64,000 nucleotides of DNA from Persea americana (taxonomy: Eukaryota > Streptophyta > Magnoliopsida > Laurales > Lauraceae). The stretch is taken from NCBI GenBank assembly GCA_029852735.1, contig CM056820.1, positions 30,067,463 to 30,131,462 of the forward strand, given 5' to 3'. Every line of letters starts with the position of its first letter. Within the stretch, counting starts at the first letter, position 1. This document shows positions 47,216-58,664 of this stretch, piece after piece. The notes below the pieces were generated by a model. It was not told the DNA's origin and ran no database searches. It was given only the letters and a program-made list of their open reading frames with translations. The translations under genes were made by a program, and so were the position numbers.

Positions 47216-50200
47216 TATTGGCTGATATGTAAAGTTATTGGCATCACCGATGCAGTGTCCAAAACCGGGTTTTAATACTATCTTTAAAAAACTGCTTATG
47301 CATGTGTAGGCTTTCGCATGTGTGGACATGTCTGATTTTAGGGCCATAGCAATTTGTGGTAGACACCATTAGATGTATGGCCCGGCTCTTGCACACGTGT
47401 ACTGTAGTGGAGTATGTGCTGTGGTTGTGAAGCACCTCCTCGATGATCCTTTTGTGAATATCCTTCATGTTTATTGTGCCTCATATGAGTGCTACAAAAG
47501 ACGAACATGGGAAGCTAGAAATACAACAGTACAATATGGTAACACTATATATCCCTTTTCCACAAAAGCCACAAAATAACGGAGAACACACAAAGTTAAA
47601 AGTACTGTAAGAATTATAAAAATCTGTAATATCTCGCAGTCACAAAAGACACATGAGTATCTACAATGTTCTGTCAACACCAGTATTGAAAGAGGTTGGT
47701 AGGTCATCATTTAATCATTTAGTGAAATAAATGTAATAGATAGAATAGAAGGTGAAACAAGCATCAATGGAACTGAGAAAATTCAACCAACCCCACACCT
47801 TTTCTGAGAATTATGCATCATATGAGATATCATAAGGCCACAATTTTTAAAAGCTTCCAGCATCAATAAGCATCAGTACTCCAGATCGTGGATTCACAAG
47901 TAGAAAGTAAAATATACCAATCCAATACGAAGGCTGGACATCTCCTCATCACTAATCAAACCTTGTCTCTTTCTTCCACAGATGAAGACTTCTCCCTGTT
48001 AATTGACAACACATTTCATCCGTAAACGTGAACTACAAGAGGCATCTAGAATTAAGAAGTCACCCAAGTTTATACAGAGGAATCCACAATGAAGATGAAC
48101 TCATACATGAACAACTTCATCCGGGTGCTTACCTTGTCTGGAGCAAGGAGCCCTGCCATTATCTTCAACACCGTTGATTTTCCACTTCCAGAAGGCCCAA
48201 TTATTCCAACAGCTTCCCCATGTCTTATCTGCATATGTAGATAAAATTACAATGGAAAACTTACAATGGAAAATAACAAACAAGTTGCCATTCATAACAT
48301 CAAATACAGTGAATTACTATAAAAGATGCTTAAATGATTATCCAAGATTGTCAAGAAAGTAAAATGGGAAACGAAATGGGACACTTTCCTTCAAGGAACC
48401 CATTTGACGTTGGATGTTGAATGCATCACTTTCACCACAACAGTCTTTCCCATCGTAGTGAATTTTAGCAACCCTTGCGGTTCATTAGTTGAAAACTAAT
48501 TTTGAAGTTATCATTGGTAGACAAAAACTCAATTCTTAAACAAACTTGTTGCCTTTTTTCTACATGAAGGAGGAGCTTGGAGATGTGGCAGGCCGTCAGG
48601 TTGGTATTAACTAATTCAAAGATCCTGTGCTTCCTTGAAAGAACAGAAGGACTTGATTCCTATACATTTTGAAGCACTGTTCTTTTTTTGATCTTTTCTT
48701 GGGGAAGTTGCCTCAACAGCAAAAAAGCAAATCCTGAACCCTGTTAGCTAGAAGGCTGAAAAAACATCTGACGGATATTCCCTCTACAGTTGTAGATTTG
48801 AATTTTTAATATAGAAAGATCTGTGATAGGTGTGAGACCCCCAAGCTGGCTTGGAAAAGTTGTTGCGACAAGGGCATTGGGCAAGGGCACACACCCCACA
48901 TCGGAAACATCTGCCCAAATCCCAGGGCTAATATAGTCAAGCACTTAACTTTGTACAATGCGTTTTAAAGTCGTGCAGCCCACGGGCCAAAGCAGACAAT
49001 ATCGTGCTGAGTGGGTTGGGCTGTGATAGTTGGTATCAAAGCCGATGACGTCTTTGTTTCTAGATGGGGAGAGTCTGAGACCGTCAACCTTTGAGACCCC
49101 CGACCCGACTTGGAAAAGTCGTTGTGGCAAGGGCATTGGGCAAGGGCACACATCCCACAACGGAAACATCTGCATAGATCCCTGGGCCAATATAGTCAAG
49201 CCCCTCCTTAACTTGGGACGATGCATTTTAAAGCCGTGTGGTCCATAGGCCAAAGGGACAATATCGCGTTGAGTGGGCTAGGGTGTGACAATAGGTCCAT
49301 TCCAACAGGAATTTAGGGACCCTATGCATGGATTGTTATGGAGATAAGACTAGTGGCCTTTTCTACATAGCTTCAAAGATGGTTCTTACTATTTTCTTGA
49401 TTTCATATTCATACAGATGATTTTTTTTTTTTTTTTGAAAATTATACAAATGAAAGTTCTACAAGAAGCATAGCTAATGTGAGGCTTTAACAAATCAGGG
49501 GTGGTGCCTCTCATCACCCCATTGTCATCATTATCGAAGCCTCACTCATGCCAACTGTCTGGGGTCAGCATGCGTGCGTAAATGCCTCCTATTCATGAAT
49601 TGAGTCAAATGCACTTGTATGCATAATTGACAAACGCAAATACACTCTTATCCATGAATATAGCCTTACTTGTCCTCCTATTCATGAATTGATTAACTCA
49701 TAGTCACTCCCTTGTTCTATTCATGAATCACATATCAAGAGCTTGCATATGAAAAAAAGTAAAGAAAAAGAAAGAAATAAAAAATAGCAGTTGCGGTAGG
49801 TGTAGTGGCAGTGGCCAAAAAGCTACGTGGAGGGTGATATGTAGTGGTGTGGCGGTATGAGTTTTTGAAGTAGTCAAATCTTATGTAGCAGGCAATCTTG
49901 TGTTTTTTAGCGATTTAGGAACCATATAAGGGTAGAGACAACTCTAGGAAAGACTATTGAGGAGAGTGTCTTAAATTAAAAATGTTCAGCTCTACTAGGG
50001 TTTAGACCATAGCGCCGCTATTTTCAAAATAGCGTAGGGGCCTCAACTGCTACGACCGATAATGCGGCCGCTACATAAGAACCATTTCTGTAAGTAAGAT
50101 GAAACCTTCTTACCAACTGAGTCAAAAGAAACAAAAATGTATGCATTGGTAATGAACAATGATAAAGGTATTAATTGCAATCAAAATTTTATCTGAATAT

Positions 50201-51204
50201 GAAGCATAATACCCATGAAAGTGTCACAACTATCAGAAGCAGAAGTTGTGTAGATTAGTTGAATGAAAAAAAAAAAAAGTGTCTTGGTTGGAGCTAACAA
50301 TTTCTTATCTATAAAAACACCATCTTCAATTCATGGAGTTAACCATTTCTTATCTAAGGAAAACGGGGTAAACTGAAAAGTATCGGTCACTGTTAACTGT
50401 AAGAACTTAGAAGCAATGTCATATTACACAAACTAAATAAATTTCACCTTGAAGCTCAAACCTTTCAAGATACGCTTCTCTCCAAATGATTTGTGAACAT
50501 CCCTACACTCAATAAGAACATTGGAATCGTCCTCAAACTCTCTCCCCGAACTTGAATGCTCCGGCACAGATAAATCCTACCAACAAAACCCACAAAACCC
50601 CATCAATCTACATGCCCCTTGTTCCACAGAAAGCATAAAAAATCAAAGCCCGTTTCTGCATATGGTCTAGGAAAGAAGTCTAATACTCTAATAGAATATT
50701 GATAACAAGTGCCAAGCATTTGGCACACAAATATATTCTGAATTCTGATATACTGACCAACAAAAGGCATTAAATTAAAATCACATTTCAGAATTCACTC
50801 ATGAAACTTCGCATAAAACTGTAAATCAAATAAAAAGATTTATCATCCATGAAATCTGAAACGAGAACAAGCAAATGCAAATGCATTAAAGCGCTCAAAG
50901 CTTCAATTCTGTAACCATTAGATGAACTCCGGATTTCAAATTTTCTGCATGATTAATCAAAGGAGGAGCAAAACCCAGATGAATGAATGTTAGAATGGGT
51001 CCGAAGGCAACATACATTAATCTCAATGTCATCACCCCATTTCCTCGGAGGCAAAGAACAAGCACAAACGATCCTTCTCGCTCCGAAAGAAGAACTCCAC
51101 ATCTTTCTCGTAGGAAGAGAGAATCTACGACGCTGAGAAAAGCTGCGAAAACCTGGAAACGGGGGAAATGCAGAATTTGCAGTAGAGACAATCGCCGCCT
51201 GCAT
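34555..51204 (-). CDS. TGD3: TGD3/ABCI13: plastid lipid-importer ABC ATPase, ten exons
   Basis: Exons from 5' to 3' are 51204-51016, 50576-50448, 48228-48133, 47995-47918, 46607-46546, 46390-46315, 44460-44353, 35835-35669, 35585-35501 and 34593-34555. All junctions are GT-AG and phases match, giving 342 aa (Arabidopsis TGD3: 345). TGD3 is the stromal ATPase of the TGD1-2-3 importer that moves ER-derived lipid across the inner chloroplast envelope. Residues 1-55 look like a transit peptide (Ser/Arg-rich). Walker A is GPSGSGKST (117-125), the Q-loop lies in VFQSAALFDS (165 onward), the signature is LSGGM (220-224), Walker B is ILYDEPTAGLD (D251/E252), and the H-loop is VVTHQH (about 291). The C-terminus FASGSLDGPIRY is family-typical. 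The start is the Met of the transit peptide; the frame is open upstream to 51396, which I take as 5' UTR. Introns 2 and 7 host transposons. Confidence 0.95.
35919..36205 (+). repeat. 5' LTR of the Copia element
   Basis: 287 bp, starting TGTAATGATACA and ending TATCTAACA. By eye it differs from the 3' LTR by about 17 substitutions and one 2-base indel. Confidence 0.93.
36206..36218 (+). promoter_or_regulatory. Primer-binding site (initiator tRNA-Met type)
   Basis: TGGTATCAGAGCC lies directly after the 5' LTR. It is complementary to the 3' end of plant initiator tRNA-Met, the usual Copia primer. Confidence 0.9.
41004..41292 (+). repeat. 3' LTR of the Copia element
   Basis: 289 bp, starting TGTAAAGATACA and ending TATCTAACA, preceded by a polypurine tract. 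Confidence 0.93.
42037..43705 (-). mobile_element. L1-type LINE, 5'-truncated, with zf-RVT and RNase H domains
   Basis: On the minus strand, frames encode the region downstream of the reverse transcriptase. It begins near LWKEVISSKYN (about 43680), followed by a zf-RVT-like domain (CPMCLASEEFIDYLLLNYPL) and RNase H motifs (LNFDGSASGNPGMAGVGA, KEELLALNIGL, IEGDSSCVIQW, RSANAEADKLAKE). The element ends in a poly-A tail (poly-T on plus, about 42039-42055). Frameshifts separate the domains. It lies sense to TGD3 within intron 7. Confidence 0.88.
43715..43860. repeat. Dispersed GGCCGAGT/ACTCGG repeat, copy 2
   Basis: This starts GGTTTAAAATATCGGCCGAG and is dense in GAGTC/GACTC motifs, like 19483-19700. 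It directly borders the L1 fragment. Confidence 0.5.
44461..46314 (-). other. TGD3 intron 6
   Basis: This 1.85-kb intron contains a long T-rich tract (about 45380-45425) and a GC-rich hairpin at 45689-45714. No gene lies inside. Confidence 0.88.
45689..45714. repeat. Hairpin, 10-bp perfect stem
   Basis: GATGGGGGCT and AGCCCCCATC flank a 6-base loop and sit between two TCTCTAGAT copies in intron 6. Confidence 0.8.
46608..47917 (-). other. TGD3 intron 4
   Basis: A 1.3-kb intron with an AAC microsatellite (47185-47214) and a short RTE-LINE 3'-tail-like segment at about 46985-47045 (ATCATCACCATCAAAGCCTTG, then CCAACTATGGGTCAGC). No gene lies inside. Confidence 0.8.
47185..47214. repeat. AAC trinucleotide microsatellite
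   Basis: Ten AAC units in TGD3 intron 4. Confidence 0.95.
48229..50447 (-). other. TGD3 intron 2
   Basis: A 2.2-kb intron that hosts an intact TRIM (48831-49290), a possible RTE 3'-tail scrap at about 49515-49565 (CGAAGCCTCACTC, then TGGGGTCAGC), and a short CGCTATTTT palindrome at 50016-50034. Confidence 0.9.
48831..49290 (+). mobile_element. TRIM (terminal-repeat retrotransposon in miniature), complete
   Basis: Two LTRs (48831-49028, 198 bp; 49090-49290, 201 bp) flank only 61 bp of internal sequence. A primer-binding site TGGTATCAAAGCC begins two bases after the first LTR, and a GGGGAGAG purine run lies before the second. The LTRs share CACATCGGAAACATCTGC-type, TTTTAAAGNCGTG and GGCCAAAGNNGACAATATCG blocks, known from widespread plant TRIM families. 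The element is bounded by perfect 5-bp direct repeats ATAGG at 48826-48830 and 49291-49295. It is non-coding. The LTRs have diverged clearly, so the insertion is not recent. Confidence 0.88.
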
Positions 51205-53784
51205 TTCCAAGTTTGGGTAATCGAAAGATGAGATTTTGAAGGATACCCAGCTCGTTTTGGAGTGGAAGAACGCTGAAATCAAACCGAAACAGAGAAAAGG
51301 AAAAGGAGAAGGGAACGGGAATCTTTTTGGCAATGTGGGTGGTCTTCCAAATGAAGGAAGAAGCAAATTCCGCTTGAGATTTCCCGGGAAAAACAAGGAA
51401 CGAATGAGAGATCTTGGAATGACTAGACGTTTGAATTTTGCATGTGAAGTGTCAGGTGTTGCTTACAGTTCAACTTCAACCGCCTGTTTCAACTGTTGCT
51501 CGTAGATATTACCATGTGTAATTTCTGCAATTTACATGTTACTACTTGCTGCCACTGTACAAGTGTGGACCCCATTTTGCATCATGGGGCCCACTTAGAT
51601 GATGAATCCAAACCCCTCATTACCTTGCCTTTATTTGTGAATAACCAATTCAATCCGATTTGAACCCCATCCAACGGTTGTCTGCTGTTGCAAACTGCTA
51701 TTATGAAACAGTTAAAAGTTTGAGCCCTAGAAGCAGTGATTGCAATTGGATTGAGAAATATATATATTTTTTTGCTACATTGGGTCACTTAAAGTAAAGT
51801 TGACAATACCGCTCAATCATGAGTGTGATGGCCATTGGATCATTTGATTACCAAGGGAGAAATCAAGATCTTTTTGAGGTATTTTTCTTTAAAAAATAAA
51901 CCCTTAAAATTAAGGAAAACGTAGAGCGCGCAATTACTTCCTAATGATGGCGGGAGGCATCCATCCATTTCGTTTTTTCCTTTTCTTTTTCCTTTTAAAT
52001 CATGGAATGTTGGGGTACACTTGGATACCATGGAAGATCATTATTTTTTTCCTTTTTTTTTTTTTTTCTGTGTGTGTGTGTGTGTGAAACTTACATGTCG
52101 GATTATTACGTGATAACGTGGAATGAAAGCCCTCTAGTGTCGATATGAAGTATTTGGGCCCTTCATCTTTTTCATTGAATTGAAAGGGTTCATTTTTTTT
52201 CCATAAAAATCCCTTCTTTTAATAATACCCTAATATGATTGTTTTTGTCAATAAGAAATTTCATTAAAAGAAAAAGGAAAGAAAGGAGGACAGCCAATTG
52301 GATCCTTCTTTTAACCCTCTTATTTGACTTCTTTTATTAACACCCTTATTTGATATATATCAGAATTTGTTGTATGTTGAGACCCATGTTGGATGAGCCA
52401 TGGCCAAAAATAACACCAATTGGACAATTCAATCAACATGAAAATGTCAATTGATCAAACAAAGACAATTGGGGCCATCCGATGACTTGCAAATTTTTTT
52501 TTTTTTGTTGTCATGATCAATCCTTAGTGGACCACCAATTCAAGTGATCTGATCATCTCAAAACAAGTCGAGTAGCCAGAGAGGTCACTTCTAGTCACGC
52601 AGCATATATGTGGATATAAAACTTGGGATTGAAATTCCAATGTCAGATCTGAAAATCAAGGAGAATTTGGATCCCTTGGGCACCAAGAAAAGGCCCAGCG
52701 AATCCCATTCAAAGCTGAAGCAAACAGTTACAGATTCTGAATGTTGGAATCCTCATTCCAATTTCCAACAATCTACACTTTGTCATGTTTACAGCCCCAT
52801 TAGCATTAACCTTAATTGCTGGTCAAAGGTCAAAGTAATTCTAGCTTACAGGCAAATCATGTAATACACACACAAAAACCTATAGATTTGAGGGTTCCTC
52901 ACTAAGGATTTGAACGACCGAGGATTTCATATTAATATTGGAGCAGATGAATATGTGTAGCCCGAGAAAAATTAGTATCCGTGTACAAATCAGCAAAACT
53001 GAAAATTTCCAAATCCTCTAGAAAGGCGGGTCAGACATAAAGATTTTCAAAGACGATGATTTTTGTTGGCCTAAATCCTTGGAAGTTTACAGTTGCAAAA
53101 ACATGGATTTTCCATGACTTTCTGAAAAACTGGTGAAGAATCCCCATTGATTTGATTGCCCAGTGTGACCTCCGAATTTGGGATATGCATGAACAATCTA
53201 CTAATATCCTGGGAACAATGCCAGTATATTTTCAGATGAGGAGTTTTATCAAGATGCCACTGGAAATGTTGCAGAAAATAAATTTAATTTTTAAATATAA
53301 TTAAAATAATAAATAAGAATAACGTATGCTTATTATTTTATTTTTTTTAGAATTTTCATTTTTCCCCAATTTTTTTTACCCCAATTCTATTCTGACTTTG
53401 TCACAACTTTCTCCTGGGCATCTCAATTTTGGCGATATTTTTAAAGCAGTGCAATATTATTTAGGAAGATATCATTTCAGGTGAAAATAAAAAAATTGCA
53501 GTCCACATTCAATACAGTCAAGTCAGTTCCACCAATCAGTTTGATTTTGGATGTACTGACCCGGGAGTGGTGGGGGTGGGGGTGGGGGTGGGGGCGTGCG
53601 CGCGCGCGGTTTTGAATTAGAATAGAATTCAGTCCTTATTCTGACCATGCAAGTCATTTGCATATGGTATTTGGTAGCTGGGTCAAGCATAATCTAACCA
53701 TAGTTGCATCATGCACTGGAGAGCATTTTCGTAAATTACGCGGTTCTCTAGCAATCCTTTTGTGGTCCTTGACTTGACAGGGAC
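51205..53784. other. TGD3 upstream region and intergenic spacer
   Basis: The first about 200 bp (to about 51400) are probably TGD3 5' UTR and promoter, purine-rich on the plus strand. Beyond that the sequence is AT-rich with a TG microsatellite at about 52071-52086, and it ends with a G-run/CG block at 53572-53608. No gene recognised. Confidence 0.5.
53572..53608 (+). repeat. Four G5 runs followed by alternating CG
   Basis: GGGGG occurs four times with single-T spacers (53572-53594), a strong G-quadruplex pattern. It is followed at once by CGTGCGCGCGCGCGG, an alternating purine-pyrimidine tract of the Z-DNA type. Confidence 0.85.
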
Positions 53785-54349
53785 TGTTGCAGGACAGGCC
53801 CATGGTCCCCATGGGTCGACACGCCAATGGGCCCAATCCATTTATCATGTCCAAGCCTCTGGACCCGACCCATTTATTTTATGTTATTTAGGTCTTTAAT
53901 TATGTTTTATATTGCTTTTATGATGTTTTAATCCTAGCTATTTGTGTGTTTGGATGGTCCATATTAGCCTTATGGTTATTTATTTTACTATATAATGATG
54001 TAATGCCTCTTTGGCTAGGGGAATAAATGATTGATGATTAATGAAAATGGGTTTTCTTTGAGTTATCCTCAAAGAAATCCCTAATGCCTCCTGGATTGGA
54101 GTTTGGTGAAAGCCCAAGTTTTGAGTCTCTTGAGCCCTACCTTGCTCATATGACGTAACGCATTCGGATTGGAGTCTGGTAAGAGCCCAATCAAAGGTAT
54201 CCTCTTCTCCTTTTCTATTTCTTTTCTTACGAATAGTCTTCCTGCACTAACTCTAAATATCGATTTAAGAACCCAAAAAAAAGATATCATCTTCCCTATC
54301 TTTTCTATCTTCATCGCCCTCCCGCATCTCTGATTTGCTATCCGCCCCA
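53785..54349 (+). repeat. 5' LTR of the pol-less element
   Basis: 565 bp. Compared with the 3' LTR it has an extra segment around 54120-54180 and lacks one near 56645-56715. Confidence 0.82.
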
Positions 54350-56214
54350 ACTGGTATTAGAGACGAAGATTAATCCAGCCACGGATTCGATTCTCAGCAA
54401 TCCATCATTGCTACCAAGCCAATACCATTAACATTTTCTACTCTCAGCCATTACAAATCTTAACACCCAAATCCATCGTTGTTATCCACACCACCATTCG
54501 CCAGTCCCTGCCATCACCAAAAATCCAGTTCCCAAACCAAAACCCTAACCATCCATCAACCGAAATCCCTAAACTGAAAACCCAAAAACCCAATGGTCGA
54601 CACTCTCACCCATCAAGCCCCATCAATCAATTGCCAAAACCCATAGAACCTATCATCCAACCCAAATCCATTAGTCGTCTACCCCAAACCCAACCAAAAC
54701 AACCAGTGGCCGAAACCTATAATCAGTCCAGATCCCCACCCCGCTGTTCACAGGGACTAAAGTCGTAATCGCATGCCATCAACACCCTTCCATTCCAACC
54801 CCATTACACATGGGGCCATAACCTACAGATCTTCTTGATAACAACCATCATCGTTGACATCATCTCCTAGTTAAGGCTTGTTTTGATCAAATCGGACGGT
54901 TAGAATTTGATTTGCTAACATTGAAGCCATCCGGACTCCAATCTTCGATATGTTTTCAACTGCAAATTTCTAAAAATCAGAGCTAACACAAAGGTCAATT
55001 CAAAATATTTTTTTCTATTGAGCCTTCAAGTCAATATGAAGCTGGACCGCATAGAGACTTTCAATAAAATTTAGAGAGTACAGTACAGGTGCAAGTATGG
55101 AAATTGGTATCATGAGAACATAGTCTATTTTCTGCGATTCTTGAATTTGCAACAGGAAGAACTAACAGTTGATGAATATTATGATAAATTTTTATGGCTA
55201 CAAAAAGTATGTCGATTAGTTGAAGATGACACATTATTCCCTCAACTTTCTTAGAGGCTTGAGACTAAGCCTATTGGAAAACATGAGAGGCTGCATGACC
55301 TTATATGAAGCACGTAGAGAAGCAATTCGTATTGAATGCAAGCTTAATCAGTCCCGCATAGAAATTTCTAAGCCTAGCAAGAAAATCTCAACGATCCACA
55401 AGAACACCTATCGTGGAGACCGTTGCAAATGAGACCAATATTGATGTTGAGAAGCCAATTCATGTTTCCTCCTGAGTTGATGCTGCTACCTTCGATCAAC
55501 TTACCAAACAAATACAAGAATTGTTTGAACAAATGATTGCTTTATAGGAGCAACCTGAGGTAATCACTACACCCGTTGAGAAAATTGAGAGGTCTTGTCA
55601 AGTTGATATGGGAGATCACCATGATGCCAATATGAACATTGAGGTACAAGAACAACATCCAGAAACTTCCATCAATACAGTTGTCTCCGAAATTTTTTCT
55701 TTGGACAGTGTTTATCAACAAGTGTAAGCAATTCAAGAAGGAGACCGGCACATTGAAGAATTGGAAGTGACATGCATGCCAATTGAGCTTCTGATAGAAG
55801 AATTCATAGCAAGTATACTTCCAAAATAGTCAGCTAAAGCATCAAAAGAGCAAGCTATTGATCAAGAGGTTGCGAATGAAAACCAAGTGATTGAAGTTCC
55901 ACATATTGATTTTGTCTTCGGAGAACGATCATTAATGCATGGAGATTGTGTGCAGCCAGTTGAAATTCAGAAGTTGATGCATCAAATGGTTAGATCTTAC
56001 TCAAAAGCAAGTTCCCGATTTCAGAAGCAATGGATTCCCTATTCTACATTTCTGTGGAAGACAAGCATAAAGTTGAAAGTATTGATTCCAGCCTCCAAGT
56101 CATGCCAAGAGGTTGGAGATTTAGAAGCACATTAAGGATTTGTACGCTTGATATTTGATCCTGGAGGACCTCTATAAAACTTGAGGTCGAGTTTTCTCTA
56201 AGAAGGGGAGAAAT

Positions 56215-56784
56215 TGATGCAGGACAGGCCCATGGTCCCCCATGGGTCGACCCTCCAATGGCCTAACCCAGTTATCCTGTCGAAGCCTTTGGACCCAACC
56301 CATTTATTTTATGTTATTAAGGCCTTTAATTATGTTTTATATTGCTTTTAGGATGTTTCATCTTGGCCATTGGTGTTTTTGGATGGTCCAGATTAGTCTT
56401 AGGGTTATTTATTTTCCTATTTAATGATGTAAAGCCTCTTTGGCTAAAGGAATGAATGATTGATGATTAATGAAAATAAGTTTTCTTTGAGTTCTCCACG
56501 AAATCCCTGATGCCTCCTAGATTAGAGCTTGGTGGGAGCCCAAGTTTGACGAGAGCGCAATCAAAGGTATCATCTTCTCTTTCTCTATTTCTTTTCCTAC
56601 GAGCAATCTTCCTATACTAACCATAAGTATCCATTTAAGAACCCAATCATCAAATCTGCGACCCTTGTCGTTAGATCTCAACCCCATGTTTTCCCATTAG
56701 TCCATCGCTAAGAAAAGATATCATCTTTCCTATTTTTTCTATCTTCATCGCCCTCCCGCATCTCTGACTACGCTGTCTACACCA
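56215..56784 (+). repeat. 3' LTR of the pol-less element
   Basis: 570 bp, starting after a polypurine tract. Indels and substitutions relative to the 5' LTR show an old insertion. Confidence 0.82.
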
Positions 56785-57087
56785 GGTACTAGCATCATTT
56801 GAATCATATGCTTTCTCATCTGTGTATCACTTTCCATTGCATTATAGGTAGGAATTGGTTTCATGACACAGCATCAACAGATACAAATGCAATTTGTGAA
56901 CCATGAAAGCATTTCCTTTACATTGATGTGCACCTCTACAGAATAATCACCCCCAGAAATCAGCACTTTGGGACAATGTTTTGTTAAAGTAGGCCATCAC
57001 CATTATCATCATGAACAAAGCGTTGTCCTAACTATATTGGGGTTGTCTATGTAAATTTTATTTCTCTATTCTGATCTATCTTTAGCA

Positions 57088-57970
57088 AAAAAAATAAAAT
57101 AAAATAAATAATAGGCTTTTTCACTTTAGGAGCACCGCACCCCATGCAAGCATGCCAATTGCAAAACAAATCTGACACTTTGAGATTTCTAAAATCCTAC
57201 TTAACCAAAGCCCACTTGGCAATTGAAAATATAGCATTTGAAACCAAACCCTCCAAAGCAGAGGCAAAGTCTCTAAAAACCCTCACGTTCTTTTCCTTCC
57301 CCACTTCCCGAAGAATGGCGAATGTAATAAGACACCAAAGCAGCAAACAACAACCGCGAAAAGATCCCTGCCCCTATGCCTCCATGAAACTTGCTAGGGT
57401 TCCTGGGACGCACCACAAAACCCCGCACAAGTTGATAAAGTAGAACTAGAGATAGGAAGTCACCTTGCAATAAAAAAGAAGATAATCAATAGATGTCCTT
57501 TCTTTCCCACAAAGAACATATGTATCTAAAATAGAGTCCAACAAAATGCCCCTCCTAAGATTATCAACTGAGGAGATCTTCCCGGCTAATGCTAATCAAC
57601 AAAAAGCCTCAACACAAGGAGGCACCATCCCAAACCATACTAACGAACATGATGCTCTTGGGTGATTAGCCGCTGTAAGCACTACGCAAAAAGCATTGGT
57701 CGAAAAACCCCCTAAGGTGGATGACTTCCAAATAAGCTAATCCTTGCCTTTCCTGCGAACTCCCCATATTGAACCTCTTGCGACTGACGAAGGGACCTCC
57801 TAAGGGACACTACCCAAGAAACGCTATTAGCACTCCCTGCAATACAGTCCCACACAAAGGACTCTTTATTAGATACAACTATATAGACAGTGGGAAACAA
57901 ATACCTCAGAGGACCCACCCCCACTCAGTCATTAGACAAAAAACTAACCTCTTTCTCCTCCCCAACATGT
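57088..57970 (-). mobile_element. L1-type LINE fragment nested in the RTE element
   Basis: The 3' end is an A-rich tail (T/A-rich on plus at about 57088-57113). Minus-strand frames show a zf-RVT-like region (DNLRRGILLDSILDTYVLCG, about 57570-57510) and a C-terminal block ending AKWALVK and LFCNWHACMG. It is truncated at its 5' side. The exact right border is uncertain because about 200 bp of RTE sequence expected here is absent. Confidence 0.7.
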
Positions 57971-58310
57971 CCCCATCTCAAACGGGTTTATCTCATTTTA
58001 TCATTTATTGATGCGACCCTTAAATGATTATGAAAGCGCTCATTTCTGATTCCGTCCTTCCTAACTTTACCACACATGCACCTTAACATTCTCACCTCTA
58101 CTACACTCATTTCAAGTATGTGTTGTTTTTTTATTGGCCAACATTCTGCTCCATAGGTCATAGTAGGTCTAATCGCTATTCTGTAAAACCATCCCTTCAA
58201 TCTTGTTTGTATACGTTGATCATAAATCACTCTAGAAGCAAGTCTCCGCCTGAACCATCCCAATCTTATCTTATGTTCGACATTTTCTTCAATCTCTCCA
58301 TCCTTACTAC

Positions 58311-58664
58311 TTTTTTTTATACATAATTGGAACATATATTAAAGAAGGGAAAATGATTACAAAGCAAAAATCCAAACACCCTACCCAACAAAGAAAAAAA
58401 AAAAACTAGTATAGAAGGATTATACCAGCAATTAAGCCAAAGAGACACAACATCACCATACTAAAAGATAGCCACCAAATTTGTAGATCTGTCCACCCCT
58501 TGTTTTGCAAGGAATCCACAAACCCATTCGCTAACCGCCGCACATGCTGAAAATTGACACCAAGGTAAATGGAAAAGGCTTGGATCTCGTTGAAGTAGAA
58601 TTGAAACCTCCAAGGGAAGTTGTCCGCCTTCACCCAAGAAATAGCATTGAAAGAATCACTTTAT
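58311..58664 (-). mobile_element. Short 5'-truncated L1-type insertion within the RTE reverse transcriptase
   Basis: The minus strand reads DSFNAISWVKADNFPWRFQF, FNEIQAFSIYLGVNF and HVRRLANGFVDSLQNKGW, which is the RNase H tail of plant L1-type elements. A 3' UTR follows (TTTGTAATCATTTTCCC) and an A-rich end lies at about 58311-58319. It splits the RTE codons between GDSFRY and SKDGEIEE. Confidence 0.82.

Larger units (their letters stand above)
53785..56784 (+). mobile_element. Non-autonomous LTR retrotransposon (Gypsy-like gag remnant, no pol)
   Basis: The LTRs at 53785-54349 and 56215-56784 start TGTTGCAGGACAGG and TGATGCAGGACAGG and end CCCCA/CACCA. They share long blocks (CCATTTATTTTATGTTATT, GATTGATGATTAATGAAAAT, CTTCATCGCCCTCCCGCATC). 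A primer-binding-like TGGTATTAGAG follows the 5' LTR, and AAGAAGGGGAGAAAT precedes the 3' LTR. The flanks GGGAC/GGTAC match at 4 of 5 bases. The only coding trace in the 1.9-kb interior is a broken gag-like frame (about 55090-55440: NLQQEELTVDEYYDKF, then EARREAIRIECKL). No protease, RT or integrase is visible, so it must have depended on another element. Confidence 0.85.

Noticed and set aside
51205..51396. Upstream in-frame Met for TGD3
   Set aside because: It adds 64 residues ahead of a segment that already looks like a complete transit peptide. TGD3 length matches the family only with the start at 51204.
57988..58335. 115-codon minus-strand frame as a gene
   Set aside because: It begins in an L1 3' end and runs into RTE reverse-transcriptase sequence. 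It is a junction artefact of nested LINEs.
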